A stretch of 64,000 bases of DNA from Pseudaeromonas aegiceratis (GTDB taxonomy: Bacteria > Pseudomonadota > Gammaproteobacteria > Enterobacterales > Aeromonadaceae): the NCBI RefSeq assembly GCF_046254905.1, contig NZ_CP158016.1:2356001-2420000 (forward strand), written 5' to 3'. This document shows, in pieces, positions 25,886-34,568 of this stretch. The translations under genes were made by a program, and so were the position numbers. Every line of letters begins with the position of its first letter. Within the stretch, counting starts at the first letter, position 1. The notes beneath the pieces were generated by a model. That model did no database searches. It worked only from the letters and a program-made list of their open reading frames with translations, and was not told where the DNA came from.

Positions 25886-26051
25886 GATGTTTCCTCACCG
25901 ATTTCGACGATTCGGCGCCACCCAGCCGGGCCGAGCCAATCCTTAGCAGAAGACCATGCGATAAATGCTTAAAAGGCTGCCTTTGGGCAACCTCCTAACA
26001 TAGCGCGATCAAATGCAACAAAATTACAACAGTTGAAGCAGAAACCTGTAT

Positions 26052-26067
26052 TAAACATGAATGTTTA
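26052..26067. promoter_or_regulatory. Operator-like palindrome TAAACAT-GA-ATGTTTA upstream of cydA
   Basis: Two perfect 7-base arms with a two-base spacer, 167 bp ahead of the cydA ATG. Flanking GTA and TAC extend the symmetry with one extra base. No regulator can be named from the sequence alone. Confidence 0.45.
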
Positions 26068-26285
26068 TACCACTTCAGGCACCAAACTGGCAACAAGCCT
26101 GAACCTAAGCTAAACCATTGGCGCACCCCTGAATTTTGCGTCCCTTCAACAGCATATGCCAGCTGTAGCGGCCATTTTTATCTATCTTGTGTGACAGTCG
26201 GATGTTTTTTGCGCAGAGCTCTGTTATCGACACCCCGACCAGCGGCCAAGAAAGTCGGCAACATGCCCATATAAAAAGAAAGCTT

Positions 26286-26318
26286 ATCTGAAAAAATAAA
26301 ACAGAATTGTTCGCAATT
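26286..26318 (-). terminator. Possible weak terminator after ruvB
   Basis: On the minus strand AATTG-CGAA-CAATT (26305-26318) is followed by CTGTTTTATTTTTTC. The stem is short, so efficiency is uncertain. Confidence 0.4.
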
Positions 26319-26344
26319 GTGATCTGGCGCAGCCGACGGCAGGC

Positions 26345-27355
26345 TCACGCCTCGCCGTCACGCTGCAGACCGAAATGCTGGTAGGCACGGGCGGTGGCAA
26401 TCCGGCCGCGGGGGGTACGTTGCAAGAAGCCCTGCTGGATAAGAAACGGCTCCAGCACATCTTCGATGGTCTCTTTTTCTTCGCCGATGGCCGCCGCCAA
26501 GTTGTCCAGCCCCACGGGTCCGCCCATAAACTTGTCGATAATGGCCAGCAACAGCTTGCGATCCATGAAGTCGAAGCCCTGGTGATCCACATCCAGCATA
26601 TCCAACGCCTGGGAGGCAACCAAATCACCGATGTGCCCATCGGCCTTGATCTCGGCGTAGTCCCGCACCCGGCGCAGCAGGCGGTTGGCGATCCGTGGCG
26701 TACCACGGGCGCGCCGGGCGATCTCGAATGCCCCCGCCTCATCCATGGACAGCCCAAGGCAACGGGCGCTGCGCAACACTATGTCAGCCAAATCCGCAAC
26801 CTGATAAAACTCAAGCCGCTGGACGATGCCGAACCGATCCCGCAGCGGCGAGGTCAGGGAGCCGGCCCGGGTGGTGGCACCGATCAGGGTGAAGGGCGGC
26901 AGCTCCAGCTTGATGGAGCGGGCCGCCGGCCCCTCACCTATCATGATGTCCAGCTGATAATCCTCCATCGCGGGATAGAGCACCTCCTCCACCACCGGGC
27001 TCAGGCGATGGATCTCATCGATGAACAGCACATCGTTGGCTTCCAGGTTGGTGAGCATGGCCGCCAGATCACCCGCCTTCTCCAGCACTGGGCCCGAGGT
27101 GGTCTTGATGTTGACCCCCATCTCGTTGGCCACGATATTGGCCAGGGTGGTCTTGCCGAGACCGGGCGGGCCGAAGATCAGCAGGTGGTCCAGGGCTTCG
27201 CCGCGCCGCTTGGCGGCCGCGATGAAGAGCTCCATCTGATCACGGACCGGATCCTGACCGCGGTAATCCGCCAGCAGCTTGGGACGAATGGCCCTATCCA
27301 GCCACTCCTCTTCCTGTTTGGCCGCCGGGGCCAGCAGACGATCGGCTTCGATCAT
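26345..27355 (-). CDS. ruvB: Holliday junction branch migration helicase RuvB
   Basis: An AAA+ hexameric DNA motor of 336 residues that drives branch migration with RuvA. The Walker A GPPGLGKTT, Walker B LFIDEIHR, sensor region GATTRAGSLTSPLRDRFG and a C-terminal winged helix (QQGFLQRTPRGRIAT) are in place. It starts 9 bp after ruvA. Confidence 0.98.
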   Translation of the reverse strand: MIEADRLLAPAAKQEEEWLDRAIRPKLLADYRGQDPVRDQMELFIAAAKRRGEALDHLLIFGPPGLGKTTLANIVANEMGVNIKTTSGPVLEKAGDLAAMLTNLEANDVLFIDEIHRLSPVVEEVLYPAMEDYQLDIMIGEGPAARSIKLELPPFTLIGATTRAGSLTSPLRDRFGIVQRLEFYQVADLADIVLRSARCLGLSMDEAGAFEIARRARGTPRIANRLLRRVRDYAEIKADGHIGDLVASQALDMLDVDHQGFDFMDRKLLLAIIDKFMGGPVGLDNLAAAIGEEKETIEDVLEPFLIQQGFLQRTPRGRIATARAYQHFGLQRDGEA

Positions 27356-27364
27356 GAGAACTCC

Positions 27365-27973
27365 TTAGACCAGGCTGCGCAGGGCATCGCGGATGAGGTT
27401 TTCCACCGACATCTCGGGTTTGGCCACCTTGCTCACCACCTGAGACGCCTGGGCAGGTTTGTAGCCCAGGGCGATGAGGGCTGCCACCGCCTCATCTTCG
27501 TTGTTGCTGCCAGCAGGCGTATCCAGCGGGGCCGCATCGGTATAGGGGGTGAACAGGGCACCCTCCCCCCAGCCCTTCAAGCGATCCCGCATCTCGATGA
27601 CCAGGCGCTCAGCGGTCTTCTTGCCCACCCCGGGCAGCTTGATGAGACTGCCGATCTCTTCCCGCTCCACCGCCTGGACAAACTGCTTGGCGGACATGCC
27701 GGAGAGAATGGCCAGCGCCAGCTTGGGACCGACACCGTTGGCCTTGAGCAGCTCACGGAACAGGCTGCGCTCCTGCTTATGGTTGAAGCCGTAGAGCAGC
27801 TGGGCATCCTCTCGCACCACGAAGTGGGTAAACAGGGTCACCGGTTGGCCCACCGCCGGCAGTTCGTAGAAACAGGTCATGGGCAGCTGCAGCTCATAGC
27901 CCACGCCCCCGACATCCAGCAGGATCTCCGGTGGTTGCTTCTCTACTATGATGCCGCTCAGACGCCCTATCAT
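27365..27973 (-). CDS. ruvA: Holliday junction DNA helicase subunit RuvA
   Basis: A tetrameric junction-binding protein of 202 residues: N-terminal OB fold (MIGRLSGIIVEKQPPEILLDV), two helix-hairpin-helix units (KANGVGPKLALAIL and KLPGVGKKTAERLV) and the flexible C-terminal RuvB-binding domain (EAVAALIALGYKPAQA). Co-transcribed with ruvB. Confidence 0.98.
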   Translation of the reverse strand: MIGRLSGIIVEKQPPEILLDVGGVGYELQLPMTCFYELPAVGQPVTLFTHFVVREDAQLLYGFNHKQERSLFRELLKANGVGPKLALAILSGMSAKQFVQAVEREEIGSLIKLPGVGKKTAERLVIEMRDRLKGWGEGALFTPYTDAAPLDTPAGSNNEDEAVAALIALGYKPAQASQVVSKVAKPEMSVENLIRDALRSLV

Positions 27974-28039
27974 GCGTTGTCTCTCCCCGGGATTAGTTGC
28001 CGGCTAGCATAATAAATAACTGTATCTATATCCAGATCT

Positions 28040-28570
28040 TCAACGCCAGCGGCCACCCCGGCTGCCGGTGACCTGGTTGCCCCGCCCCGCGGCGCTGATC
28101 AGGCTCTGCAGGGTATGGGCATGGCAGAGGGCCACCGCCAGGGCGTCCGCCGCATCCGCCTGAGGCGTGCCGGGCAATTTCAGCAGCTGGGTCACCATGT
28201 GCTGCACCTGGGTCTTCTCGGCACCGCCGCCCCCCACCACCGCCAGCTTCACCTGGCGGGCACTGTATTCGGCCACCTCCAGCCCCTGATTGACCGCCGC
28301 GACGATGGCGCTGCCGCGGGCCTGGCCCAGCTTGAGGGCCGAGTCCGGATTGCGGGCCAGAAACACCTGCTCGATGGCAAAGCGCTCCGGGCGAAACTGG
28401 GTGATGATCTCGCTCACCCCGTCATAGATCTGCTTGAGTTTGGGGGCCAGGCTCTCGCCGCTGGTGCGGATACAGCCTGAGCCCAGATACTCCACCCGGC
28501 TACCCTGGGCACGGATCACTCCGTAGCCGGTGATCCGGGAGCCCGGATCTATGCCCAAAATAATGCTCAT
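28040..28570 (-). CDS. ruvC: Crossover junction endodeoxyribonuclease RuvC
   Basis: A Holliday junction resolvase of 176 residues with the RNase H-like fold. The metal-binding acidic residues are at Asp7 (ILGIDPGSRITGYG), Glu in AIEQVF, and the C-terminal DAADALAVALCHAH pair. The last dozen residues are a basic Gly/Arg tail. It is first of ruvCAB and is separated from yebC by a terminator, so it needs its own promoter. Confidence 0.98.
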   Translation of the reverse strand: MSIILGIDPGSRITGYGVIRAQGSRVEYLGSGCIRTSGESLAPKLKQIYDGVSEIITQFRPERFAIEQVFLARNPDSALKLGQARGSAIVAAVNQGLEVAEYSARQVKLAVVGGGGAEKTQVQHMVTQLLKLPGTPQADAADALAVALCHAHTLQSLISAAGRGNQVTGSRGGRWR

Positions 28571-28620
28571 CTCACCACCTCGATTGGCATCACCTTATCA
28601 CCCTACCCAACGGCACGATA

Positions 28621-28641
28621 AAAAAGGGAGCCGCAGCTCCC
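28621..28641 (-). terminator. Terminator after yebC
   Basis: On the minus strand GGGAGC-TGCG-GCTCCC is followed by TTTTTT. It separates the yebC transcript from ruvCAB. Confidence 0.85.
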
Positions 28642-28707
28642 TCTTTATTGCTCATTGCCTAGCTGGCGGCCAAGCCGACAAGATCTGCGGCAGGCCACCG
28701 CCTGGCA

Positions 28708-29448
28708 TTACAGACCGGCGGCCACTTCGTCGGAGATGGCACCGTTGTGGTACACCTCCTGGACGTCGTCCAGGTCTTCCAGCATGTCGATGAGACGCAG
28801 CAGCTTGGGCGCAGTCTCGGCATCCAGATCGGCCTCGGTGGAGGCAATCATGGTGACGGAGGCGCTCTCGGGCTTGAGGCCGGCCGCTTCCAGGGCATCC
28901 AGCACGGTACCGAAATCGTTGGGGGTGGTGTACACCTCGATGGAACCATCGGTGTCGGCCACCACGTCATCGGCACCGGCTTCAATCGCCAGCTCCATGA
29001 GCTGATCCTCATCCCCTTCGGCGAAGGCGATCAGGCCCTTCTTGGTGAACAGGTAGGAGACGGAGCCATCGGTCCCCAGGTTGCCACCGCACTTGCTGAA
29101 GGCGTGACGCACTTCGGACACGGTACGGTTACGGTTGTCGGTCATGCACTCCACCATGACGGCGGTACCGGCCGGACCGTAGCCTTCGTAGATGATGGTT
29201 TCCAGTTCGGCCCCATCACCACCGCCGGCGCCACGCTGGATGGCGCGGTTGATGGTGTCGCGGGTCATGTTGTTGGACAGCGCCTCGGCCACCGCGGCCC
29301 GCAGGCGCGGGTTGGCGGATGGATCCGGATCGCCGATACGGGCTGAGGTGGTGATCTCACGGATCAGCTTGGTGAAAATCTTGCCCCGCTTGGCGTCCTG
29401 TGCCGCCTTGCGGTGTTTGATGTTGGCCCACTTACTATGACCTGCCAT
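28708..29448 (-). CDS. yebC: YebC/PmpR family protein (TACO1-like)
   Basis: 246 residues starting MAGHSKWANIKHRKAAQDAKRGK, the family hallmark. The three-domain YebC fold follows, with AGAGGGDG-like and GYGPAGTAVMVE motifs. Family members act as DNA-binding regulators (PmpR) or help ribosomes translate difficult motifs (YebC/TACO1). The frame continues upstream, but the ATG at 29448 is the conserved start. It follows aspS as in E. coli-type genomes. Confidence 0.96.
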   Translation of the reverse strand: MAGHSKWANIKHRKAAQDAKRGKIFTKLIREITTSARIGDPDPSANPRLRAAVAEALSNNMTRDTINRAIQRGAGGGDGAELETIIYEGYGPAGTAVMVECMTDNRNRTVSEVRHAFSKCGGNLGTDGSVSYLFTKKGLIAFAEGDEDQLMELAIEAGADDVVADTDGSIEVYTTPNDFGTVLDALEAAGLKPESASVTMIASTEADLDAETAPKLLRLIDMLEDLDDVQEVYHNGAISDEVAAGL

Positions 29449-29530
29449 GACTCTGTTCTCCGTAGTTTTGTCTCTGGCGCGCTCGTGCGCGCCGTAAAAT
29501 TGGGTCGGCCGAGATCTGGCCGCTTCTGCC

Positions 29531-31306
29531 TTATTCCGCCGGGGCTTTTTCCACCGGCACGGTGCGGATCGCCAGCTCCTGCAGCGCCGCCTCGTTGGCC
29601 AGGCTGGGGGCATCCGTCATCAGACAGGCCGCCGCCGTGGTCTTGGGGAAGGCGATGACATCGCGAATGTTGTCGGTGCCGGTCAACAGCATGGTCAGAC
29701 GGTCCAGGCCGAAGGCCAGGCCGGCATGGGGCGGCGTACCGAACTTGAGGGCATCCAGCAAGAAGCCGAACTTCTCCTGCTGCTGGGCTTCATCGATCCC
29801 CAGGATGGTGAAGACAGCCTGCTGCATGGGGTTCTGGTGAATACGCACGGAACCGCCGCCCACCTCGTAGCCGTTGATCACCATGTCATAGGCATTGGCA
29901 TAAGCCGCCAGGGGATCGGCCTTGAGCTGCTCGGCGCTCAGGTTGCTGGGGGCGGTGAAGGGGTGGTGCATGGCGGTCAGGCCGCCTTCGCCATCCTCTT
30001 CGAACATGGGGAAGTCGATGACCCACAGGGGCTTCCAGCACTTCTGCACCAGGTCCAGATCCCGGGCCACCTTGAGGCGCAGGGCGCCCATGGCGTCCGC
30101 CACCACCTTGGCCTTGTCGGCACCGAAGAACAGGATATCGCCGTCGGCGGCGCCGGTGCGGCGCAGGATCTCGGTGATGATGTCGTCATTCAAGAACTTA
30201 GCCACCGGGGATTGCACCCCGTCGGCCCCCTTGGCGGCCTCGTTGACCTTCATCCAGGCCAGCCCCTTGGCGCCATAGATGGAGACAAACTTGGTGTATT
30301 CGTCGATCTGCTTGCGGGAGAGCTGGGCACCACCGGGCACCTTGAGGGCGGCCACCCGGCCCTTGGCATCGTTGGCGGGACCGGCGAACACGGCAAACTC
30401 CACCTGCTTGAGCAGATCCGCCACGTCGACGAGTTCCATGGGTACCCGCAGATCCGGCTTGTCGGAGCCGTAGCGGCGCATGGCCTCGTCGAAGGTCATC
30501 ACAGGGAAATCCCCCAGATCCACCCCGGCCACCTCCTGCCACAGACCGCGGATCAGGGTTTCCATCTTCTCCCGCACCTGCTCGGCGCTCATGAAGGAGG
30601 TCTCCACGTCGATCTGGGTGAATTCCGGCTGACGGTCGGCCCGCAGGTCTTCGTCACGGAAGCACTTGACGATCTGGTAGTAACGATCGAAGCCAGACAT
30701 CATCAGCAGCTGCTTGAACAGCTGGGGGGATTGCGGCAGGGCGTAGAACTTGCCCTTGTGCACCCGGCTGGGCACCAGGTAGTCCCGCGCCCCTTCCGGC
30801 GTGGCCTTGGTGAGCATGGGGGTTTCGATGTCTAGGAAGCCTTCGGAATCCATGAAGCGGCGCACGAAGCTGGTGATGCGGGCACGGGTCTTGAGTACCT
30901 GGGCCATCTCGGGGCGGCGCAAGTCCAAGTAACGGTACTTCAGACGCTGCTCTTCGCTGTTGTTCTGGTTGAAGTCCAGCGGCAACGGCTCGGCGCGGTT
31001 GATGATGGTCAGCTCATGGCCGAACACCTCCACCGCCCCGGTGGCCATATCGGCATTGACCTGGGAGGCGGGACGGGCCCGCACCACCCCGGTAACCTGG
31101 ATGCAGAACTCGTTGCGCAGCTCGTAGGCCAGGTCGAAGGCGGCCTGCTTGTCCGGATCGAAGAACACCTGGACTATGCCTTCGCGATCCCGCATGTCGA
31201 TGAAGATCAGGCCCCCCAGATCCCGGCGGCGATGAACCCAGCCGCACAGGATGACGGTTTGCTCGACGTGACTGGCATTGACCTGCCCGCAATAGATGGT
31301 GCGCAT
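29531..31306 (-). CDS. aspS: Aspartate--tRNA ligase
   Basis: A class II synthetase of 591 residues, the bacterial-type length with the GAD insertion domain. The N-terminal OB fold binds the anticodon (VILCGWVHRRRDLGGL). Motif 2 (FRDEDLRADRQPEFTQID) and motif 3 (GLAFGLDRLTMLLTG) are intact. It lies between the FmdB-like gene and yebC, all on the minus strand. Confidence 0.98.
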   Translation of the reverse strand: MRTIYCGQVNASHVEQTVILCGWVHRRRDLGGLIFIDMRDREGIVQVFFDPDKQAAFDLAYELRNEFCIQVTGVVRARPASQVNADMATGAVEVFGHELTIINRAEPLPLDFNQNNSEEQRLKYRYLDLRRPEMAQVLKTRARITSFVRRFMDSEGFLDIETPMLTKATPEGARDYLVPSRVHKGKFYALPQSPQLFKQLLMMSGFDRYYQIVKCFRDEDLRADRQPEFTQIDVETSFMSAEQVREKMETLIRGLWQEVAGVDLGDFPVMTFDEAMRRYGSDKPDLRVPMELVDVADLLKQVEFAVFAGPANDAKGRVAALKVPGGAQLSRKQIDEYTKFVSIYGAKGLAWMKVNEAAKGADGVQSPVAKFLNDDIITEILRRTGAADGDILFFGADKAKVVADAMGALRLKVARDLDLVQKCWKPLWVIDFPMFEEDGEGGLTAMHHPFTAPSNLSAEQLKADPLAAYANAYDMVINGYEVGGGSVRIHQNPMQQAVFTILGIDEAQQQEKFGFLLDALKFGTPPHAGLAFGLDRLTMLLTGTDNIRDVIAFPKTTAAACLMTDAPSLANEAALQELAIRTVPVEKAPAE

Positions 31307-31330
31307 GGTGTATTCCTTAAAATGCTTCGA

Positions 31331-31585
31331 TTAGTCGCCGACCGGACAGCCAGCGCATCCCCCCTGACCACCGCACTCGGGGGCAGCCAGGTTTTTCTTG
31401 GGGCCTGATTTAAAATCGGTCTCGTACCAGCCGCTGCCCTTGAGGCGAAAACCCGGTACGGAGATCAGCTTGCTCAGTGCCTCGGCCGCACAGGACGGGC
31501 AGGTGCGCAACGGGGCATCGGAAAGTTTCTGCAACTTGGCAACCTGATGGCCGCACTGCTGACATTGGTATTCGAAGATCGGCAT
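31331..31585 (-). CDS. FmdB-family zinc-ribbon protein
   Basis: 84 residues. The N-terminal MPIFEYQCQQCGH and CPSC form a CxxC...CxxC zinc ribbon, followed by a conserved FRLKGSGWYETDFK-type segment. The C-terminus is Gly/Cys-rich and ends CAGCPVGD. Such proteins commonly sit directly upstream of aspS in gammaproteobacteria. The biochemical role is unknown. It heads the fmdB-aspS-yebC transcript. Confidence 0.9.
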   Translation of the reverse strand: MPIFEYQCQQCGHQVAKLQKLSDAPLRTCPSCAAEALSKLISVPGFRLKGSGWYETDFKSGPKKNLAAPECGGQGGCAGCPVGD

Positions 31586-31635
31586 GGTGGCGAAATGAAA
31601 ATCCGGAAAACAGGTTGAACGTCAAAAAGGCCCGC

Positions 31636-31664
31636 ATTATAGGCTAAAAGCGGCGCTTTGATAA
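31636..31664 (-). promoter_or_regulatory. Predicted promoter of fmdB-aspS-yebC
   Basis: On the minus strand: TTATCA (31659-31664), a 17-bp spacer and a perfect TATAAT (31636-31641), about 50 bp before the ATG. Confidence 0.7.
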
Positions 31665-31800
31665 CACCCGCCCCATCGGCCTTGGCAAGGCCCAGCGGCC
31701 ATCACATTTTTCGCCCACCGGCGGGCAATTCTGCTACCATGCCGCCAGTTTCTGACGGCTTGTTCAACCCGTCTCGTTTCGGCTTCGAGTTTTATCCAGC

Positions 31801-32544
31801 ATGCAGCATAAAGACCAGCTTTTTGCCGCCCCCTTGGCACAACTGGGCGACTTCTGTTTTGACGACAGGGTAGCCGCAGTGTTCCCCGACATGATCCAGC
31901 GCTCGGTGCCGGGTTACAGCAACATCCTCTCCGCCATCGGCATGATGACGGAGCGCTTCGCCCAACCTAACAGCCGGCTCTACGATCTCGGCTGCTCCCT
32001 GGGGGCCGCCACCTTGATGATGCGCCGTCACCTGACGGCGCCGGGTTGCCGGATCATCGGCGTCGATAACTCCGCCGCCATGGTGAGCCGTTGCCGGGAT
32101 CAGCTGGCCGCCTTTCGCTCCGAGGTGCCGGTGGAGATCCTGCAGGCCGACATCTGCCAGGTGCCCATTGAAGATGCCTCCGTGGTGGTGCTCAACTTCA
32201 CCCTGCAGTTCGTCGCCCCCGAGGAGCGCCTGGCGCTGCTGAGCCGCATCCATGCCGGCATGCGCCCCGGTGGCGTGCTGATCCTGAGCGAGAAATTCCG
32301 CTTCGAAGACGCACCGGTCAACGACCTGCTCATCGATCTGCACCTGGACTTCAAGCGGGCCAATGGCTACAGCGAGCTGGAGATCAGCCAGAAACGCACC
32401 CTGCTGGAGAACGTGCTGCGCGCCGACAGCGTGGCCCAGCACAAGGCGCGGCTGGCCGAGGCCGGCTTCGCCCACGGCGAGCTGTGGTTCCAGTGCTTCA
32501 ACTTTGGCTCTCTGGTAGCCATCAAGGCAGCCAAAGATGATTGA
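31801..32544 (+). CDS. cmoA: Carboxy-S-adenosyl-L-methionine synthase CmoA
   Basis: Makes carboxy-SAM from SAM and prephenate for wobble-uridine (cmo5U34) modification. The 247 residues closely follow E. coli CmoA (VFPDMIQRSVPGYSNI, then the SAM-binding DLGCSLGAATL). The start has only a weak SD. Its last eight bases overlap cmoB. Confidence 0.97.
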   Translation: MQHKDQLFAAPLAQLGDFCFDDRVAAVFPDMIQRSVPGYSNILSAIGMMTERFAQPNSRLYDLGCSLGAATLMMRRHLTAPGCRIIGVDNSAAMVSRCRDQLAAFRSEVPVEILQADICQVPIEDASVVVLNFTLQFVAPEERLALLSRIHAGMRPGGVLILSEKFRFEDAPVNDLLIDLHLDFKRANGYSELEISQKRTLLENVLRADSVAQHKARLAEAGFAHGELWFQCFNFGSLVAIKAAKDD

Positions 32545-33526
32545 TTTTGCCAGCTTCTACCAACTGATCGCCAAGGGCCCGCTGAGCCACTGGCTCAACA
32601 CCCTGCCCGCCCAGCTGCACGCCTGGCAACACGAACAGGCCCACGGCGATCTGCCTCGCTGGCAACGGGTGCTGGCCAAGCTGGCCGGCTACCAGGCGAA
32701 GCACATCAACCTTGGCGATCGGGTCGAGCTGGGGCTGGCGGAGGAGCTGAGCGCCGGCGAACGGGCCAAGCTCGAAAATCTGCTGCAGCACCTTCATCCC
32801 TGGCGCAAAGGCCCCTATCAGCTGTTCGGCATCCATGTGGATACCGAGTGGCGCTCCGACTGGAAGTGGGAACGGGTCAAGCCCCATCTCTCCCCCCTGG
32901 CCGGTCGGCGCATCCTGGATGTGGGCTGCGGCAACGGCTATCACCTGTGGCGCATGCTGGGGGAAGGGGCCGAGCTGGCGGTGGGCATAGATCCGGCGGC
33001 GCTGTTCCTGTGCCAGTTTGCCGCCATCAAGCAGCTGGCCGGCCAGGATCCCCGCATCCATCTATTGCCCCTGGGAATAGAGGCCCTGCCGGCCCTCAAT
33101 GCCTTCGACACCGTCTTCTCCATGGGGGTGCTCTACCACAGACGCTCCCCCATCGATCACCTGCTGCAGCTGAAGGATCAACTGCGCGACGGCGGCGAGC
33201 TGGTGCTGGAGACCCTGGTGGTGGACGGCGGTCCCAACGAGGTGCTGGTGCCATCGGATCGCTATGCCCAGATGCGTAACGTCTGGTTCCTCCCCAGCAG
33301 CGCGGCCCTGTGCCTCTGGCTGGAAAAATGTGGATTCGAAGAAGTCCGAGTGGTGGATGAATGTGTCACCACGCTGGAGGAGCAACGCAGCACCCCCTGG
33401 ATGCGCAATGACTCCCTCGTGGATTTCCTTGACCCCAATAATCGAAGCCTTACACTTGAGGGGTATCCGGCCCCTAAACGGGCCGTCATCTTGGCGACCA
33501 AGCGAACGGACTCCCAAGGCCTTTAG
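32537..33526 (+). CDS. cmoB: tRNA U34 carboxymethyltransferase CmoB
   Basis: Transfers the carboxymethyl group from carboxy-SAM to 5-hydroxyuridine at tRNA position 34. 329 residues; the landmarks DTEWRSDWKWERV, DVGCGNGYHLWRM, FSMGVLYHRRSP and EGYPAPKRAV are as in E. coli CmoB. It is translationally coupled to cmoA. Targets would include tRNA-Val; the Val(TAC) genes of this window carry the unmodified precursor of such a wobble base. Confidence 0.97.
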   Translation: MIDFASFYQLIAKGPLSHWLNTLPAQLHAWQHEQAHGDLPRWQRVLAKLAGYQAKHINLGDRVELGLAEELSAGERAKLENLLQHLHPWRKGPYQLFGIHVDTEWRSDWKWERVKPHLSPLAGRRILDVGCGNGYHLWRMLGEGAELAVGIDPAALFLCQFAAIKQLAGQDPRIHLLPLGIEALPALNAFDTVFSMGVLYHRRSPIDHLLQLKDQLRDGGELVLETLVVDGGPNEVLVPSDRYAQMRNVWFLPSSAALCLWLEKCGFEEVRVVDECVTTLEEQRSTPWMRNDSLVDFLDPNNRSLTLEGYPAPKRAVILATKRTDSQGL

Positions 33527-33585
33527 CCCCCCTCGGCTGAGTTCTTATTTGTTGTAAACCTGAAATGGTAATATTGACGAACTCT

Positions 33586-34542
33586 ATGAACAGCGCACTC
33601 TTGACTGCCTCAACCCTGCTCGTGACTCTTTCTCTTACCGGCTGTGCCAACCTCACCAATCAGGCAGTAACTGAGGTCAAGGCCGACATCAAGCGCAGCG
33701 AACAGCAGCTGGGCAGCCAGATGACCCAAGGACAACAGCAACAGCAGCAACAGCAGGCCAACACCCAGGCCCAGCTGGATCGTCTGCTGGCACAGCAAAA
33801 AGACAACGAGGTGCTGATCGGCAGCCTGCTGAGCCAGCAGCAGTCCCTCAACCAGATGGTAAAAGCCATGTCCCGTCCCGCCACCAGTCAGCAAAGCCCC
33901 GTCAAATTCAGCGACCCCGGCCTCACCACGCCGGATGGCAAGCTGATCCTGGGTGAGTCCGAATGGGTCTATGTGGCGGAAGCCCATGGCACCTTCCAAA
34001 GCCGGGTGGATACCGGGGCGGCCACCTCCTCCATCAGCGCCACCGACATCCAGGTGTTCGAGCGCGATGGCCACCGCTGGGTCAAGTTCAAGATGCCGCT
34101 GGATGAAGGGGGCACGCTGGACATGGAAGCGCCCTTCGTGCGCTACGTGCGCATCCGTCAGTCTTCGTCAGACCATTATGATCGCCGCCCGTCCGTGCGT
34201 CTCTCCATCCAGTTGGGCAGCCTCAAGGAGCAGGCCGAGTTCAACCTGAAGGATCGCTCCCAGATGGACTTCTCCTTGCTGCTGGGCCGTGAGCTGATCA
34301 AGGACGTGGCCGTGGTGGACGTGGCGCGGGAGTTTGTACAGCCCAAGCCCGAGGCCGATGGCGCCACCGAGGTGACCGCCAAGTCACGCAAGACAGAAGC
34401 GCCCCAGCCGACCCCGGCCACCAAGGTGAGTGACCCCGTGTCCGCTGCCGCGCCGGTAGTCAAGGCCCCAGCCAAGAGCGAGGCGCAGCCTGCTGAACCC
34501 AAACCAGAGAGCAAGCCGGCCTCCGCCGCTAGCCAATCCTAA
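33586..34542 (+). CDS. Retropepsin-like aspartic protease lipoprotein (PF05618-type)
   Basis: A predicted lipoprotein of 318 residues: signal sequence with lipobox LTGC (Cys20), then a Gln-rich helical stretch (about 25-95) that should extend from the membrane. A retropepsin-like domain follows (about 110-235) with the active-site Asp141 in RVDTGAATSS and the LLLGRELI strand. A long Pro/Ala/Lys tail closes the protein. One DTGA motif per chain implies a dimeric protease. An ATG at 33565 is in frame, but 33586 gives the more natural signal length; both lack a clear SD. Families called ATP-dependent zinc protease are of this type, though that name is probably wrong. First gene of a three-gene cassette. 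Confidence 0.82.
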   Translation: MNSALLTASTLLVTLSLTGCANLTNQAVTEVKADIKRSEQQLGSQMTQGQQQQQQQQANTQAQLDRLLAQQKDNEVLIGSLLSQQQSLNQMVKAMSRPATSQQSPVKFSDPGLTTPDGKLILGESEWVYVAEAHGTFQSRVDTGAATSSISATDIQVFERDGHRWVKFKMPLDEGGTLDMEAPFVRYVRIRQSSSDHYDRRPSVRLSIQLGSLKEQAEFNLKDRSQMDFSLLLGRELIKDVAVVDVAREFVQPKPEADGATEVTAKSRKTEAPQPTPATKVSDPVSAAAPVVKAPAKSEAQPAEPKPESKPASAASQS

Positions 34543-34568
34543 CTCAGACCAGGAACAGGCCCTCACTC

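Larger units (their letters stand above)
25886..26344. other. Long cydA upstream / ruvB downstream region
   Basis: 459 bp without a gene and clearly AT-richer than its surroundings. It should carry the cydABX promoters (minus strand). I see a 16-bp operator-like palindrome (26052-26067), a TTGATC word at 26005-26010 on the minus strand that could be half an Fnr site, and T-rich terminator-like sequence after ruvB. No ORF with a plausible start and SD was found. Confidence 0.6.

Noticed and set aside
23348..25972. 874-codon open frame on the plus strand opposite cydA/cydB
   Set aside because: Composition is His/Gln/Gly-rich without any recognisable motif, no SD, and it lies antisense to two certain genes. 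A by-product of high-GC codon use.
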